Positions 1-7,902 of a DNA stretch of 64,000 bases are shown piece after piece. The stretch is from assembly GCA_036489445.1 (NCBI GenBank), contig DASXFV010000087.1:62001-126000 (forward strand). Direction: 5' to 3'. Under the pieces are notes generated by a model. The model searched no databases. It was not told the DNA's origin and saw only the letters and a list, made by a program, of their open reading frames with translations. Both the position numbers and the translations under genes were made by a program. Position 1 is the first letter of the stretch; each line of letters starts with the position of its first letter. Source of the stretch: DAIDKA01 sp036489445 (GTDB lineage Bacteria; Pseudomonadota; Gammaproteobacteria; Steroidobacterales; Steroidobacteraceae).

Positions 1-870
1 CCTATCCATCGCGTCAAACAGCTGGCGCTTGACGAAGGCAACCCAGGGTTCCGTCGTCCCGTGCAGCGATGGGCAATGCTCAATCATGTCGGTGAGGAAA
101 GCCGGGCGGCCGTCCCAACGGTCGATCTCAACACCCAGGCCGGGGTCGAGCGCGATCGCGCGATCCAGCAGCATCGCCGCGACAGTCTCGCGCTTGAACC
201 GGCAGGCGCCCATGAAGGCGTAGTTCACGGCGTCGCGGTCCCCGCCTTGAGGCTCCTCGAGGCAGGCGCGCACACCCTCCTGGTCCCCCAACGCTGCGAG
301 CACGACGAGCGTGCGCGGCAGCACCTTCTTTTGCTGAAGCAGCGCCATCATGCCGGCCGCGCCGCACCGGATCAGAGTGTCCCACACCGAAGGGGTGACG
401 AGCGCGCCGGCATCGATCAAAACCGCCGCGCAGTCAGGCCGGCAGAATTGCGCCTCTCGCTTGGGATCGCTGACGTTCATGGCGTAAGGCGTCGTGGCCT
501 GGAGCAATGGACGCCCCGTCTCGTCATGCCATGCCAGCAGGCCGCTATGTTCCGCGAGCAGCGTCTTCAAACGCTCCACATCATTGTCGTTGATCGCGCG
601 GTGAGCCTCGGACAAGGCCCATTCGAAGCCTTTGCCCGTGCGCTTCAGGACTTCTTCACGAAGCTCCCGCCAACCGGCGAAACCATATTCCCGCGCGAGT
701 ACGAGCTGTGCGTCCCTGTGGGACAGAGGCAATTCAGCGTTCGGGAGTTGCGTACGCGCGCGGGCGATGGCCTCAGCATTGCCGCCGGCAATATGACGTG
801 CGAGCTTCTTGGCCTGCTTGCTCAGGGACTCCAGCGACGGACGCGCTGGAAGTGACTTCAACGTGGTCAT
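1..870 (-). CDS. Ankyrin-repeat-like protein, C-terminus cut by window edge
   Basis: An open frame runs from an ATG at 870 leftwards to base 1 without a stop (290 codons), so the 3' end lies outside the window. A clear ribosome binding site (AGGAGG, six bases before the ATG) fixes the start. The protein is soluble, with no signal peptide or membrane segment. It begins with a basic leader (MTTLKSLPARPSLESL). It then has helix-pair units of the kind seen in degenerate ankyrin repeats, such as EAHRAINDNDVERLKTLLAEH followed by GRPLLQATTPYA, and later CAAVLIDAGALV and TLVVLAALGDQEGVRACL. Ankyrin-type proteins normally mediate protein contacts, and the partner here is unknown. The repeat assignment is by pattern only. 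The frame is certain; the function is not. Confidence 0.75.
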   Translation of the reverse strand, partial: MTTLKSLPARPSLESLSKQAKKLARHIAGGNAEAIARARTQLPNAELPLSHRDAQLVLAREYGFAGWRELREEVLKRTGKGFEWALSEAHRAINDNDVERLKTLLAEHSGLLAWHDETGRPLLQATTPYAMNVSDPKREAQFCRPDCAAVLIDAGALVTPSVWDTLIRCGAAGMMALLQQKKVLPRTLVVLAALGDQEGVRACLEEPQGGDRDAVNYAFMGACRFKRETVAAMLLDRAIALDPGLGVEIDRWDGRPAFLTDMIEHCPSLHGTTEPWVAFVKRQLFDAMDR

Positions 871-1247
871 GGCGACCTCCTTTCATGTTCGCCTGAGACC
901 CGCTGAACCAGGCTGAAAGAAGGTGCGAGGCACGTTCTTCAGGACACAACAGGTGGGAGTTTTCCCTTGCCGCGGGCAGGAGGCGCCCTGTTTGGCGCGC
1001 TTCTCATAGTTTTACCGGGACTGCCCTAACTGTCAATTCAGGCTCAATAGCTCCGGTGATCCTTCCGGCGCCGGCGCCAAAGGTGTTGGTCCGATCGGCT
1101 GCCCGGCCTCGGATCTCTGCCAATAGCCTCGACTTGGAAGGGGAATGGCGCCGGAAGTAGTGCCGGTAACGTGCGGCGCTATTCGGCGTTGCGATGATCG
1201 GCATAGTCTCGGCAGCCGGCAACAGTGTGGCGGCGGATCGCGGAAGC
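871..1247. other. Intergenic stretch with no supported gene
   Basis: About 380 bases separate the ankyrin-like gene from the next small reading frame. Frames exist on both strands, but their translations are rich in Arg and Ala, lack recognisable motifs and have no convincing ribosome binding site. I see no tRNA fold, riboswitch core or strong terminator. The part next to 870 must contain the promoter of the ankyrin-like gene. Confidence 0.5.
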
Positions 1248-1382
1248 CTAATTCTTGGCCCCGCCAAGCTCGCTCTTCTGACTGTCCTTGCGTTTTTTAT
1301 CCGGAGGATTCGGCTCATCGCCCGTGCGTTCATCTTCGGGCCGGGTGTCCGGGGTAGGCTCCCGGGGATCTTCTGTTTTCAT
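1248..1382 (-). CDS. Small charged hypothetical protein (44 aa)
   Basis: A 44-codon frame starts at the ATG at 1382 with an AGGAC element about eight bases upstream. The product begins MKTEDPREPTPDTRPED, continues with a Pro/Asp/Lys-rich stretch (PNPPDKKRKDSQKSELG) and stops at 1248. It has no hydrophobic core and would be disordered. Small hydrophilic proteins of this composition are common in proteobacteria and usually have no assigned function. The ribosome binding site and the non-random composition support a real gene; the short length limits confidence. It is transcribed in the same direction as the repair operon downstream. Confidence 0.4.
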   Translation of the reverse strand: MKTEDPREPTPDTRPEDERTGDEPNPPDKKRKDSQKSELGGAKN

Positions 1383-1424
1383 AAGTAATGTCCTGTTCGG
1401 AAAATGGACGCGGGACGTGCTGCA

Positions 1425-2237
1425 CTACTCTCCGAATTGAAGAACGTGGCGTCGGTAGGCCAGCAGATGCCGAAGGGCTTCACGAGGTTGCTGGGAGCGC
1501 TCATACAAGCGCGATAGATTGAAGTGCGCGTCATGAAGGCGCGGATCCTGAGCGAGCGCGTCCCGATACGCCGCGGCGGCTTCGGCTTCCCGGTTCATGT
1601 CCTCCATCAGGACTGCCAGATTGAACGACAACACCGCGCTTGCGCCTTTAGCTTGCCGATAGACCTGCTCGGCGGCTGCCAATTCGCCCGCCAAATGCAG
1701 AAGCCGTCCCAAATTGATGCGGGCCTCGATATGGTCCGATTGCAGATCGAGAGCAGTGAGGTAGGCAGCCCGCGCCGCCCCCAGGTCAGTATCCTCGAGC
1801 GCGTGTCCGCGAGCGTAGTGGGCGTTCGCCTCGTCCGTTGGCCTGACCGAACGCTTTGCGGCTGAAAGCTTTGAGACGCTCGCCGCCTTTGTCGCCTCCA
1901 ATGGCAATGCGAATTGACCCGAGCTGGCTTCCCATGTTTGCGTCCCCTCGCGCACTAGCAGGTCTTTGCCCGAGGAGCTCAAGACGAGTGCGGAGAGCAT
2001 CCCTTCCGGGGACACACTCGCGCGGATGTTTCCCAGTGCCTTGGTGATCTTCGCAGCGGGAATCCGGGCTGCCTGCAGCGCACTGGCGGTGCGTAAAATG
2101 AGCAGCTCCTGGAAACTGTAAAGGGTCTTGCCGTTTCGCGCCGGGGGCGTGATGTAGCCGGCTTGAATGAGCGATCGAAGCAGCGTCTTGGATAGGTGAA
2201 ATCGCCGCGTCAGGTCTGCTTGCGAATATTCATGCAT
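1425..2237 (-). CDS. MerR-type helix-turn-helix protein with TPR repeats
   Basis: The product (270 aa) has two parts. The N-terminus carries a MerR-like winged helix: YSQADLTRRFHLSKTLLRSL recognition region, then a wing with GKTLYSF. From about residue 130 to the end there are tetratricopeptide-like helix pairs, including ANAHYARGHALEDTDLGAARAAYL and later HIEARINLGRLLHLAGELAAA. I chose the ATG at 2237 rather than an upstream ATG because it overlaps the end of the Ku gene in an ATGCATGA junction and the domain starts there. It is the last gene of the UdgX-DUF72-Ku operon. The architecture suggests a DNA-bound regulator or scaffold; a role in end joining or its control is inferred only from position. 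Confidence 0.8.
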   Translation of the reverse strand: MHEYSQADLTRRFHLSKTLLRSLIQAGYITPPARNGKTLYSFQELLILRTASALQAARIPAAKITKALGNIRASVSPEGMLSALVLSSSGKDLLVREGTQTWEASSGQFALPLEATKAASVSKLSAAKRSVRPTDEANAHYARGHALEDTDLGAARAAYLTALDLQSDHIEARINLGRLLHLAGELAAAEQVYRQAKGASAVLSFNLAVLMEDMNREAEAAAAYRDALAQDPRLHDAHFNLSRLYERSQQPREALRHLLAYRRHVLQFGE

Positions 2238-3105
2238 TGGATCGGCGGGATGACTTTTTCGCCGGGGCGCTGGGGGCGGCAGCACGTCTGGGCGGTTTGC
2301 GGGCCCTGTTCCTTGACGACCCACCCTGCGACAGGCTTGCCTTCAGCGCTTCCATGAGGTCGACCACATTCCCAGCGGCGGCCTTGGGTGGTGCGGCGGC
2401 CAAGGTAACTTCCTTGCCTTCCACTTTGCGCTGGATGGCCGCCTGGACCCGGGCGCGATGTTCATCGACAAATTCGTTGGCATCGAATCGTTTTGACGCC
2501 AGCTGCTGAATCAGTTGATTGGCGAGCTTGAGTTCGGGGGCGGCAACGGGCGTCAACTCGATCCCCAGTTCTTTCATCGTGCGTACTTCGGCCTTGAAAT
2601 GCAGTTGATGCAAGGCCAGACCTCCGTCAAGGGGTCGAACGATAACAATATGTTCCTTGCCGCGGGAAGTCCACCGCCCCAGCGCGCACTGCTTTGCATC
2701 CTTGAGCGCCGTGGTCAGGAGTGAGTACGGCTTGGTGCCGCCCTTATCCGGAGCCAAAAAATACGTGGCTTCAAAGTACACGGGGTCGATCGACTCGATG
2801 GGCACAAATTCTGTGATATCAATGCTATGTGTCGTCTCATCTTCCAACGCCTTGAGTTCTTCAGGGGAGAACATCACATACTGATCTTTGCCGAACTCGT
2901 ACCCCTTGGTCATTTCCGAGCGCTCGACCGGCTTCCCATCTTTCACCGCTATATATTGCTGCTTTACCCGCGATCCGTCTTTTTGCCGCAGCAGATTAAA
3001 CGACAGGCGTTCGCTGGTTACGGTAGCCGAATACAGTTTCACCGGTATGGCGACCAGGCCAAAGGAGATGGTGAGAGAGGCAATGGAGCGTGCATTCGAT
3101 GGCAT
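2230..3105 (-). CDS. ku: Bacterial Ku protein (non-homologous end joining)
   Basis: This 291-residue protein matches bacterial Ku in length and motifs. The N-terminus (SIASLTISFGLVAIPVKLYSA) is the start of the Ku core, followed by a region with the typical GYEFGKDQYVMFSPEEL block near residue 70. The end (from about residue 255) is a Lys/Arg/Ala/Pro-rich tail, RKPPRRAAAPSAPAKKSSRR, as in Ku proteins that use a basic extension for DNA and ligase contact. Ku homodimers ring DNA ends and recruit the multifunctional ligase LigD. No ligD is in this window. It lies downstream of udgX and DUF72 and overlaps the MerR/TPR gene, pointing to a shared DNA-repair transcript. Confidence 0.93.
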   Translation of the reverse strand: MPSNARSIASLTISFGLVAIPVKLYSATVTSERLSFNLLRQKDGSRVKQQYIAVKDGKPVERSEMTKGYEFGKDQYVMFSPEELKALEDETTHSIDITEFVPIESIDPVYFEATYFLAPDKGGTKPYSLLTTALKDAKQCALGRWTSRGKEHIVIVRPLDGGLALHQLHFKAEVRTMKELGIELTPVAAPELKLANQLIQQLASKRFDANEFVDEHRARVQAAIQRKVEGKEVTLAAAPPKAAAGNVVDLMEALKASLSQGGSSRNRARKPPRRAAAPSAPAKKSSRRSNA

Positions 3106-3169
3106 GGCGAAATCATGCCGGAAAACGCATATCAGGTCTGTAGTCGAAATCCCGCATGCGAACGGGCCG

Positions 3170-4069
3170 CTACGGTGCCTGCCATCGCAAATCGAGTCTC
3201 TTCATCAAAGCCTTCGCGTCCGCCGGGGCGCGCAGTTTTTCATCTGTGTTGTCGAAAAAGCAGTATACGGTGCGCGGTCGTCGTCCGGCTTTCGCCTGGG
3301 GATCAGCCCTTAATCCATGAAGAGGCGCATCGCCGCGGGACCAGGCCGAGATCCGATCAGCCCACCGCGTAAGCGCCTGGGGACCATAACCGCTGCGGTA
3401 AAGCTTCTTGTCACCGTGGAGTCGCAGGTACAGAAAATCGGCCGTGATGTCCTGCAGCATCGGCCAGCGGCGCGGGCTTTCGGAGATGACCAATGCCGCA
3501 TTGTGGCTGCGCAGCAGGCGTACAAAATGTGGAGTGTTGAAGCTCTCATGGCGTACCTCCAGCGCATAGTCCAGCGGGCGATTGGCACCGATGCTCAGCG
3601 CAGCGCGGCCTCGCATAAACGCATCGCGCTTGCGCGCGAGGGCGGCTGCATCCTTCAGGTCGCGCGGCAGAAGCGCAAGGAACTTCGCCAGACTGCCGGG
3701 CTCGAAAGTGAAGTTTGGCGGAAATTGCCACAGGATGGGGCCAAGCTTCTCACGCAGCTTGAAGATGCCTGAAGCGAAAAAATTCGCGAGTGGCTTTTCG
3801 ACTTGCTTCAAGCGCAGCATATGGGTGATATAGCGCGGGCCCTTCACGGCGAACACGAAATTCTCGGGCGTGGCATCGTACCAAGCCTGCCAGCTGCGGG
3901 GACGCTGCAGAGAATAAAACGAGCCATTGATTTCGATGCTTGAGAAGCAGCGCGCCGCGTATTCCAACTCCGCGCGCTGCGGCAAACCCACTGGATAGAA
4001 GTTGCCGCGCCACGGGGCATAGCGCCAACCCGACACCCCGATGCGGATAGCAGGCTTTGCGGCCATCAA
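3170..4069 (-). CDS. DUF72 (YecE-type) TIM-barrel protein
   Basis: The protein (299 aa) belongs to the DUF72/YecE family. It begins with IRIGVSGWRYAPWRGNFYP, the hallmark first strand, followed by EYAARCFSSIEINGSFYSL and FVFAVKGPRYITHMLRLK, all standard family blocks. It ends with CFFDNTDEKLRAPADAKALM, which corresponds to the usual closing 'YFNND' block. The family folds as a TIM barrel and has no firmly established reaction. The gene overlaps the end of the uracil-DNA glycosylase gene by four bases (ATGA) and is followed after 64 bases by ku, so it is probably co-expressed with DNA-repair genes. Family assignment is firm; any repair function is inference from context. Confidence 0.9.
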   Translation of the reverse strand: MMAAKPAIRIGVSGWRYAPWRGNFYPVGLPQRAELEYAARCFSSIEINGSFYSLQRPRSWQAWYDATPENFVFAVKGPRYITHMLRLKQVEKPLANFFASGIFKLREKLGPILWQFPPNFTFEPGSLAKFLALLPRDLKDAAALARKRDAFMRGRAALSIGANRPLDYALEVRHESFNTPHFVRLLRSHNAALVISESPRRWPMLQDITADFLYLRLHGDKKLYRSGYGPQALTRWADRISAWSRGDAPLHGLRADPQAKAGRRPRTVYCFFDNTDEKLRAPADAKALMKRLDLRWQAP

Positions 4070-4668
4070 GGGCTGCTGGTTGCGAGGACCCGCGCTCGCT
4101 CAAGGTCCGAGACGAGCGCCGTTCGCAACTTGAGGGCGCCCGCGTCCTGGGCGCGCAAAATGGCGGAAGGGTGGTAGGAGGCGAGCACCGCGACGCCGGA
4201 GTCATCCTGTAGGGTCTGGCGCCGCGCGGCGTCGATGGTCAAGGTGCGACCCAAAACAGCGCGCAGGGCCGTGGCACCCAGAGCCACTATGACTCCTGGT
4301 TTGACTCGGTGAATTTCTAACTGCAGCCAGATATTGCAGGCGTTGATTTCGAGCACGTTCGGCCTTGCGTGCAGCCTGCGTTTACCGCGAGGCCGCCACT
4401 TGAAATGTTTGACGGCATTGGTCATGAACACTTCATCACGCCTGAGCCCCGCCGCTTCCAGACACTGATCCAGTATTCGGCCCGCAGGCCCCACGAACGG
4501 ATGCCCCCGCAGATCCTCTTCATTTCCCGGCTGCTCACCGACCAGCATGATTCGGGCGTGCGGCGGTCCCTCACCCGAGACAGCCTGGGTAGCGTCTTTC
4601 CACAAATCGCAGCGTCGACAGTGCTCTATGTCATCGGACGTTGGTTCGTGGGAAGTGGGCTTCGCCAT
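4066..4668 (-). CDS. udgX: UdgX-type uracil-DNA glycosylase
   Basis: The 200-residue protein is an iron-sulfur uracil-DNA glycosylase of the UdgX branch. Motif 1 is GEQPGNEEDLRGHPFVGPAG (residues 44-63). The branch-specific loop GKRRLH (95-100) is present; in the mycobacterial enzyme the His of this loop bonds covalently to the abasic site after uracil removal, and the equivalent here is H100. The C-terminal SYHPSAILR block (from 164) is the last catalytic motif. Cysteines at 17, 20 and 111 fit cluster ligands; I do not assign the fourth. It is the first gene of the repair operon and overlaps DUF72. The start at 4668 was kept because the N-terminal CxxC follows it closely. Confidence 0.9.
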   Translation of the reverse strand: MAKPTSHEPTSDDIEHCRRCDLWKDATQAVSGEGPPHARIMLVGEQPGNEEDLRGHPFVGPAGRILDQCLEAAGLRRDEVFMTNAVKHFKWRPRGKRRLHARPNVLEINACNIWLQLEIHRVKPGVIVALGATALRAVLGRTLTIDAARRQTLQDDSGVAVLASYHPSAILRAQDAGALKLRTALVSDLERARVLATSSP

Positions 4669-4867
4669 AGGCGGAGCATCCGTCGACCCGACGGGTCGGA
4701 ACCATCAGCGCCAGCACCTGTGCCGTGTCGGAGCCGTCCGCCCTCGTGACGTAGGCGGCCGCCCGCACAGCCTCGGGCTTTATGCGTGGGCCGATCCAGC
4801 CTTCCTCCCGTGATGGTCGAATCGTCAAAGCCGTAGCGTTGTAGGGAGTCTTACGAAGAGGTTCCTT

Positions 4868-5197
4868 ATGAAGACGTTTACGGCGCTCACCTGTCTTGTA
4901 TTGGCGTGCACGGCCGGTGGCACGCTATTTGCGCAGGGCGAGCGTTCCGAGCTGAAGCCGATCGCCTTCAGTACGCTCGATACGAACAAGGATGGCAAGA
5001 TCTCCCTAGTTGAGGCTCGCGCCGACCCTGGTTTGTATATGGTCTTCGATATGCTCGACACCAACCACGATGGCTACCTCAGTCGGCAGGAGTTCCAGGC
5101 ATGGCCGCGGGCCATGAAACCGAAGCACGCCAGTGACCCGACTACCGCTCCGAGTGGAAGTGCCGGGGCGCAGCACATGCCAACGCCCTCGAACTGA
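4868..5197 (+). CDS. Secreted EF-hand calcium-binding protein
   Basis: This 109-residue protein starts with a signal peptide (MKTFTALTCLVLACTAGGTLFAQ) and then has two EF-hand loops: DTNKDGKISLVE at residues 38-49 and DTNHDGYLSRQE at 64-75. Both loops have Asp, Asn, Asp, Gly and a closing Glu at the right positions, so both should bind calcium. The tail is rich in Pro, Ser and Thr and probably disordered. Short periplasmic EF-hand proteins of this type are common in proteobacteria; no reaction is known. An AGAGG element lies about nine bases before the ATG. It stands alone on its strand. Confidence 0.85.
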   Translation: MKTFTALTCLVLACTAGGTLFAQGERSELKPIAFSTLDTNKDGKISLVEARADPGLYMVFDMLDTNHDGYLSRQEFQAWPRAMKPKHASDPTTAPSGSAGAQHMPTPSN

Positions 5198-5228
5198 CGG
5201 CTCAACTCCGGCTGATCACTAGGAAATC

Positions 5229-5306
5229 TCAGCCCTTCTTCCGGTGTGCGTCAAAGAAGTCGAAGATCTGCTCGATCACTTTCGGCTGTGCCGCTGGGCA
5301 GCCCAT
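5229..5306 (-). pseudogene. Possible remnant of an alpha/beta-hydrolase C-terminus
   Basis: A 25-codon frame on the minus strand reads MGCPAAQPKVIEQIFDFF, then DAHRKKG and stop. The VIEQIFDFFDAHR pattern resembles the closing helix of alpha/beta hydrolases and dienelactone-hydrolase-like enzymes. An in-frame stop lies eight codons upstream, and no hydrolase core precedes it. It may be the decayed end of a deleted gene or a chance match; the length makes this weak. Confidence 0.25.
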
Positions 5307-5349
5307 AATATAACGCCTGTCAGCTCACAAAGGCGTAAGGAGCGGTGCC

Positions 5350-6228
5350 ATGAAAATCGGGTTTTTGGGTTTGGGCAACATGGGTTCGGGTATTGCGGCC
5401 AACCTGGTGCGCGCAGGGCACGAGGTCACTGTGTGGAACCGATCCGCGGAAAAAGCCCGGCCTCTGGTGGCGCACGGTGCGTTATTGGCTCAGACACCTA
5501 AGTCGGCCGCGTCCGGTCGAGCGCTGGTCATGACCATGTTGGCGGATGATTCAGCACTCGATCAGGTGCTGCACGCGGATGACGGACTCCTGGAGGGTTT
5601 GGATCGGGGCGCCTTGCATGTGTCCTTGAGCACCATCGCCGTGAGCACTGCCGATCGGCTATCGGTTCTGCATAAGGATCGCGGACAGCGGTTCCTGAGT
5701 GCGCCTGTCTTCGGGCGCCCGGAGGCCGCGGCAGCCGCCAAGCTCTTCGTCGTCGCGGCCGGTGCGAAATCCGACTTCGAAGCGGCCAACGCTCTGTTCC
5801 CGTCGATCGGTCAACGAGCATTTTATATTGCGGAGACACCCTCTACGGCAAATCTCGTGAAGCTATGCGGAAATTTCATGATTCTCGCTGCAATCGAGTG
5901 CATGGCAGAGGCAATGACGCTGGCCCAAAAGGGCGGGGTTCCCAAGAAGCTTTTCCTTGAGGTGATGACTGGAGCATTGTTCGACTCGCCCGTCTACCGA
6001 AACTATGGCGCTGCGCTGGTGGAGGAGCGGTTCACGCCCGCAGGATTTGCGGCTCCCCTGGGGTTGAAGGACATGCGGCTCGTGGGCCAGTCCGGCGAGA
6101 CGTTGCGGGTGCCGATGCCGGTGCTCAATGTCCTGCGCGATCATCTGCTGCAGACGATCGGGTCGGAGGGCGAGCAGATCGACTGGTCAGCCATCGGACG
6201 TACCATTTCCAGGAATGGTGGTCTGTAG
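5350..6228 (+). CDS. NAD(P)-dependent beta-hydroxyacid dehydrogenase family protein
   Basis: The 292-residue protein belongs to the 3-hydroxyisobutyrate / 6-phosphogluconate dehydrogenase superfamily. The N-terminal Rossmann motif is GFLGLGNMGSGIAANLVRAG (residues 4-23), followed by WNRS, which suggests NADP preference because an Arg follows the second strand. The substrate loop APVFGRPEAAAAAKL corresponds to the usual 'DAPVSGG' block but is altered. The catalytic Lys is K171 with Asn at 175 (LVKLCGNF). This variant is close to the glyoxylate/succinic semialdehyde reductase or imine-reductase-like branch; the exact substrate cannot be read. A good ribosome binding site (AAGGAGCGG) precedes the ATG. 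It is convergent with the SDR gene, six bases away. Confidence 0.85.
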   Translation: MKIGFLGLGNMGSGIAANLVRAGHEVTVWNRSAEKARPLVAHGALLAQTPKSAASGRALVMTMLADDSALDQVLHADDGLLEGLDRGALHVSLSTIAVSTADRLSVLHKDRGQRFLSAPVFGRPEAAAAAKLFVVAAGAKSDFEAANALFPSIGQRAFYIAETPSTANLVKLCGNFMILAAIECMAEAMTLAQKGGVPKKLFLEVMTGALFDSPVYRNYGAALVEERFTPAGFAAPLGLKDMRLVGQSGETLRVPMPVLNVLRDHLLQTIGSEGEQIDWSAIGRTISRNGGL

Positions 6229-6233
6229 CGGCG

Positions 6234-7004
6234 TCAGATCGACTTGACCTCGCCCCCATCCATCCGAATGCTCGAACCGGTCATCCAGCGGGCCTGCGGC
6301 GACACCAGGAATGCCAGCAGTTCGGCAACGTCTTCCGGATCGCCATAGCGGGTAATTCCTGCCTCACGCGGAAATTTCTCGGTCGCTTCCTCGATCGTCA
6401 TGTTGTGCAGCGGCGCCCAGTGTTCAAGGTAGGAACGTCGGCGCCCGGTCATGACCGGCCCGGGCAACACGCTGTTCACCTGTACGCCGTCTGTGATGCC
6501 GCGGTCGGAAAATGCTTTCGCCAGCGCAACAATCGCTGCATTGATCGTCCCGACGGCCCCATAGGGCGCTTTCGGGAAGAGGGCGGAGTTCCCGGAAATC
6601 AGCACCACAGAGCCCCGCGTTGCCTTCAAGGCGGGCCACGCTTCCAGGGTCAAGCGGCGGGCCCCATGCAGTTTCAGCGCCAGCCCGGCATCCCACTGCT
6701 CGTCTGTCATCTCGAATAGATCTATCTGCGGAACGGCGCCAGCGATGTTGAGGAGTGCGTCGATGCGCCCGAATTTGGCAAGGGCCCGCCGCACGACTTC
6801 CTTGGCCGAGGAACGCTCGGCCAGGTCAAGGTCGATGACCAGCGGCGCGGCGCCGATCCCGCTGACCGCTGCGGCGGTCTGCTCAAGCTTGGTACGATTG
6901 CGTGCGACCAGAACGAGCGATCCGAAATCCCGCGCCAGGCGCACGGCGGTGGCAAGACCGATGCCCTGGCTGGCGCCAGTCACGATGGCTACTGATTTTG
7001 ACAT
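6234..7004 (-). CDS. SDR-family protein with altered catalytic tetrad
   Basis: The 256-residue protein is a classical short-chain dehydrogenase/reductase by fold. It has VTGASQGIGLATA at residues 8-20, NIAGAVPQ (86-93), a Ser in LISGNSAL (135-142) and Tyr148. The normal YxxxK motif is broken: the residue four after Tyr148 is Gly152, not Lys. The tetrad Asn position in the WDxxLxxNL block is Lys111. NADP(H) or NAD(H) binding looks intact. It is the last gene of a three-gene operon (two hydrolases upstream) that faces a CGNR regulator. It may still be active with a displaced lysine, or be a binding protein. Substrate unknown. Confidence 0.85.
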   Translation of the reverse strand: MSKSVAIVTGASQGIGLATAVRLARDFGSLVLVARNRTKLEQTAAAVSGIGAAPLVIDLDLAERSSAKEVVRRALAKFGRIDALLNIAGAVPQIDLFEMTDEQWDAGLALKLHGARRLTLEAWPALKATRGSVVLISGNSALFPKAPYGAVGTINAAIVALAKAFSDRGITDGVQVNSVLPGPVMTGRRRSYLEHWAPLHNMTIEEATEKFPREAGITRYGDPEDVAELLAFLVSPQARWMTGSSIRMDGGEVKSI

Positions 7005-7036
7005 GTGTGCAACGCTCCAGGGGTTGGACGCCTACC

Positions 7037-7891
7037 TCAGCGGGAGAGGAATTCATCGATCGCCGCAGCAATTTCTTTGGCATGGGTTTCCAGGGCAAAG
7101 TGCCCTGTATCCAATAAGCGGATGTCGGCCGAGGGTATATCCCGCCTGAACGCTTCCGCCCCCTGCGGGAGGAAGAACGGATCGTTCCTGCCCCACACCG
7201 CCAGCAAGCGCGGCTTGTGGCTGCGGAAGTACTCCTGGAAGGCGGGGTAGAGCGCGACATTGCTCTTATAGTCACCGAACAGATCCAGTTGGATCTCATG
7301 GGCACCGGGTCGTGCGAGGTAGAAGTTGTCAAGCGCGATGCCGTCTGGCGACACGGATGCCTCATCAGACACACCGTGAGTGTACTGCCAGCGCGTAGCC
7401 TCCGGCGTCAGAAAGGCCCGCAGGGCTTTGCGATTTTCCTCCGAAGGGTCGCGCCAGTAGGCCTGGATGGGGTTCCAGCCTTCGCTCAACCCTTCCTCGT
7501 AGGCGTTACCGTTCTGGGAAATGATTGCGGTGATGCGCTCGGGGTGACGGGCCGCAATCCGGAAGCCGGTCGGGGCACCATAGTCAAATACGTACACTGC
7601 GAAGCGGTCGAATTTCACGACATCGGTGAAGCGATCGATGACGCTGGCGATGTTGTCGAAGGTGTACTTGAATTGACTACGCGGCGGCAGGTCCGACTGG
7701 CCAAAACCAGGCAGGTCAGGCGCGATGATGTGGAAGCGGTCTGCCAGGAGCGGGATGAGATCCCGAAACATATGGCTGGAACTGGGGAAGCCGTGGAGTA
7801 AAAGCAGCTTCGGTGCTGTCGCGGGGCCCGCCTCGCGATAGAAGACCTTGAAGCCGTCGACGTCGGCGGTACGGTATCTGATGCCTGCCAT
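7037..7891 (-). CDS. Alpha/beta hydrolase with Asp nucleophile (epoxide hydrolase / haloalkane dehalogenase-like)
   Basis: The 284-residue protein has the standard core: the oxyanion motif LLHGFPSSSHMF (from residue 31), the DLPGFGQSD block (59-67) and a nucleophile elbow VFDYGAPTG with Asp103 as nucleophile. The C-terminal DTGHFALETH supplies the catalytic His. An Asp nucleophile places it with epoxide hydrolases and haloalkane or haloacetate dehalogenases rather than esterases. The start has a good ribosome binding site (AAGGAG, seven bases upstream). It lies 11 bases downstream of another hydrolase gene and 32 bases upstream of the SDR gene, all in one operon. The substrate is not evident. 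Confidence 0.88.
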   Translation of the reverse strand: MAGIRYRTADVDGFKVFYREAGPATAPKLLLLHGFPSSSHMFRDLIPLLADRFHIIAPDLPGFGQSDLPPRSQFKYTFDNIASVIDRFTDVVKFDRFAVYVFDYGAPTGFRIAARHPERITAIISQNGNAYEEGLSEGWNPIQAYWRDPSEENRKALRAFLTPEATRWQYTHGVSDEASVSPDGIALDNFYLARPGAHEIQLDLFGDYKSNVALYPAFQEYFRSHKPRLLAVWGRNDPFFLPQGAEAFRRDIPSADIRLLDTGHFALETHAKEIAAAIDEFLSR

Positions 7892-7902
7892 GGTGATGCT
7901 CC

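Noticed and set aside
61..855. A 264-codon plus-strand frame opposite the ankyrin-like gene
   Set aside because: It is the antisense shadow of a minus-strand frame that has a good ribosome binding site and repeat-like helices; the plus-strand product has no motif.
1004..1333. A 109-codon minus-strand frame in the intergenic stretch
   Set aside because: Arg-rich composition without motifs; it overlaps a better-supported small frame (1248-1382) in another frame.
4631..4828. A 65-codon minus-strand frame starting at TTG and overlapping the udgX start
   Set aside because: Alternative start, no clear ribosome binding site, no recognisable motif, and its end runs into udgX in another frame. It may be translated but I cannot support it.
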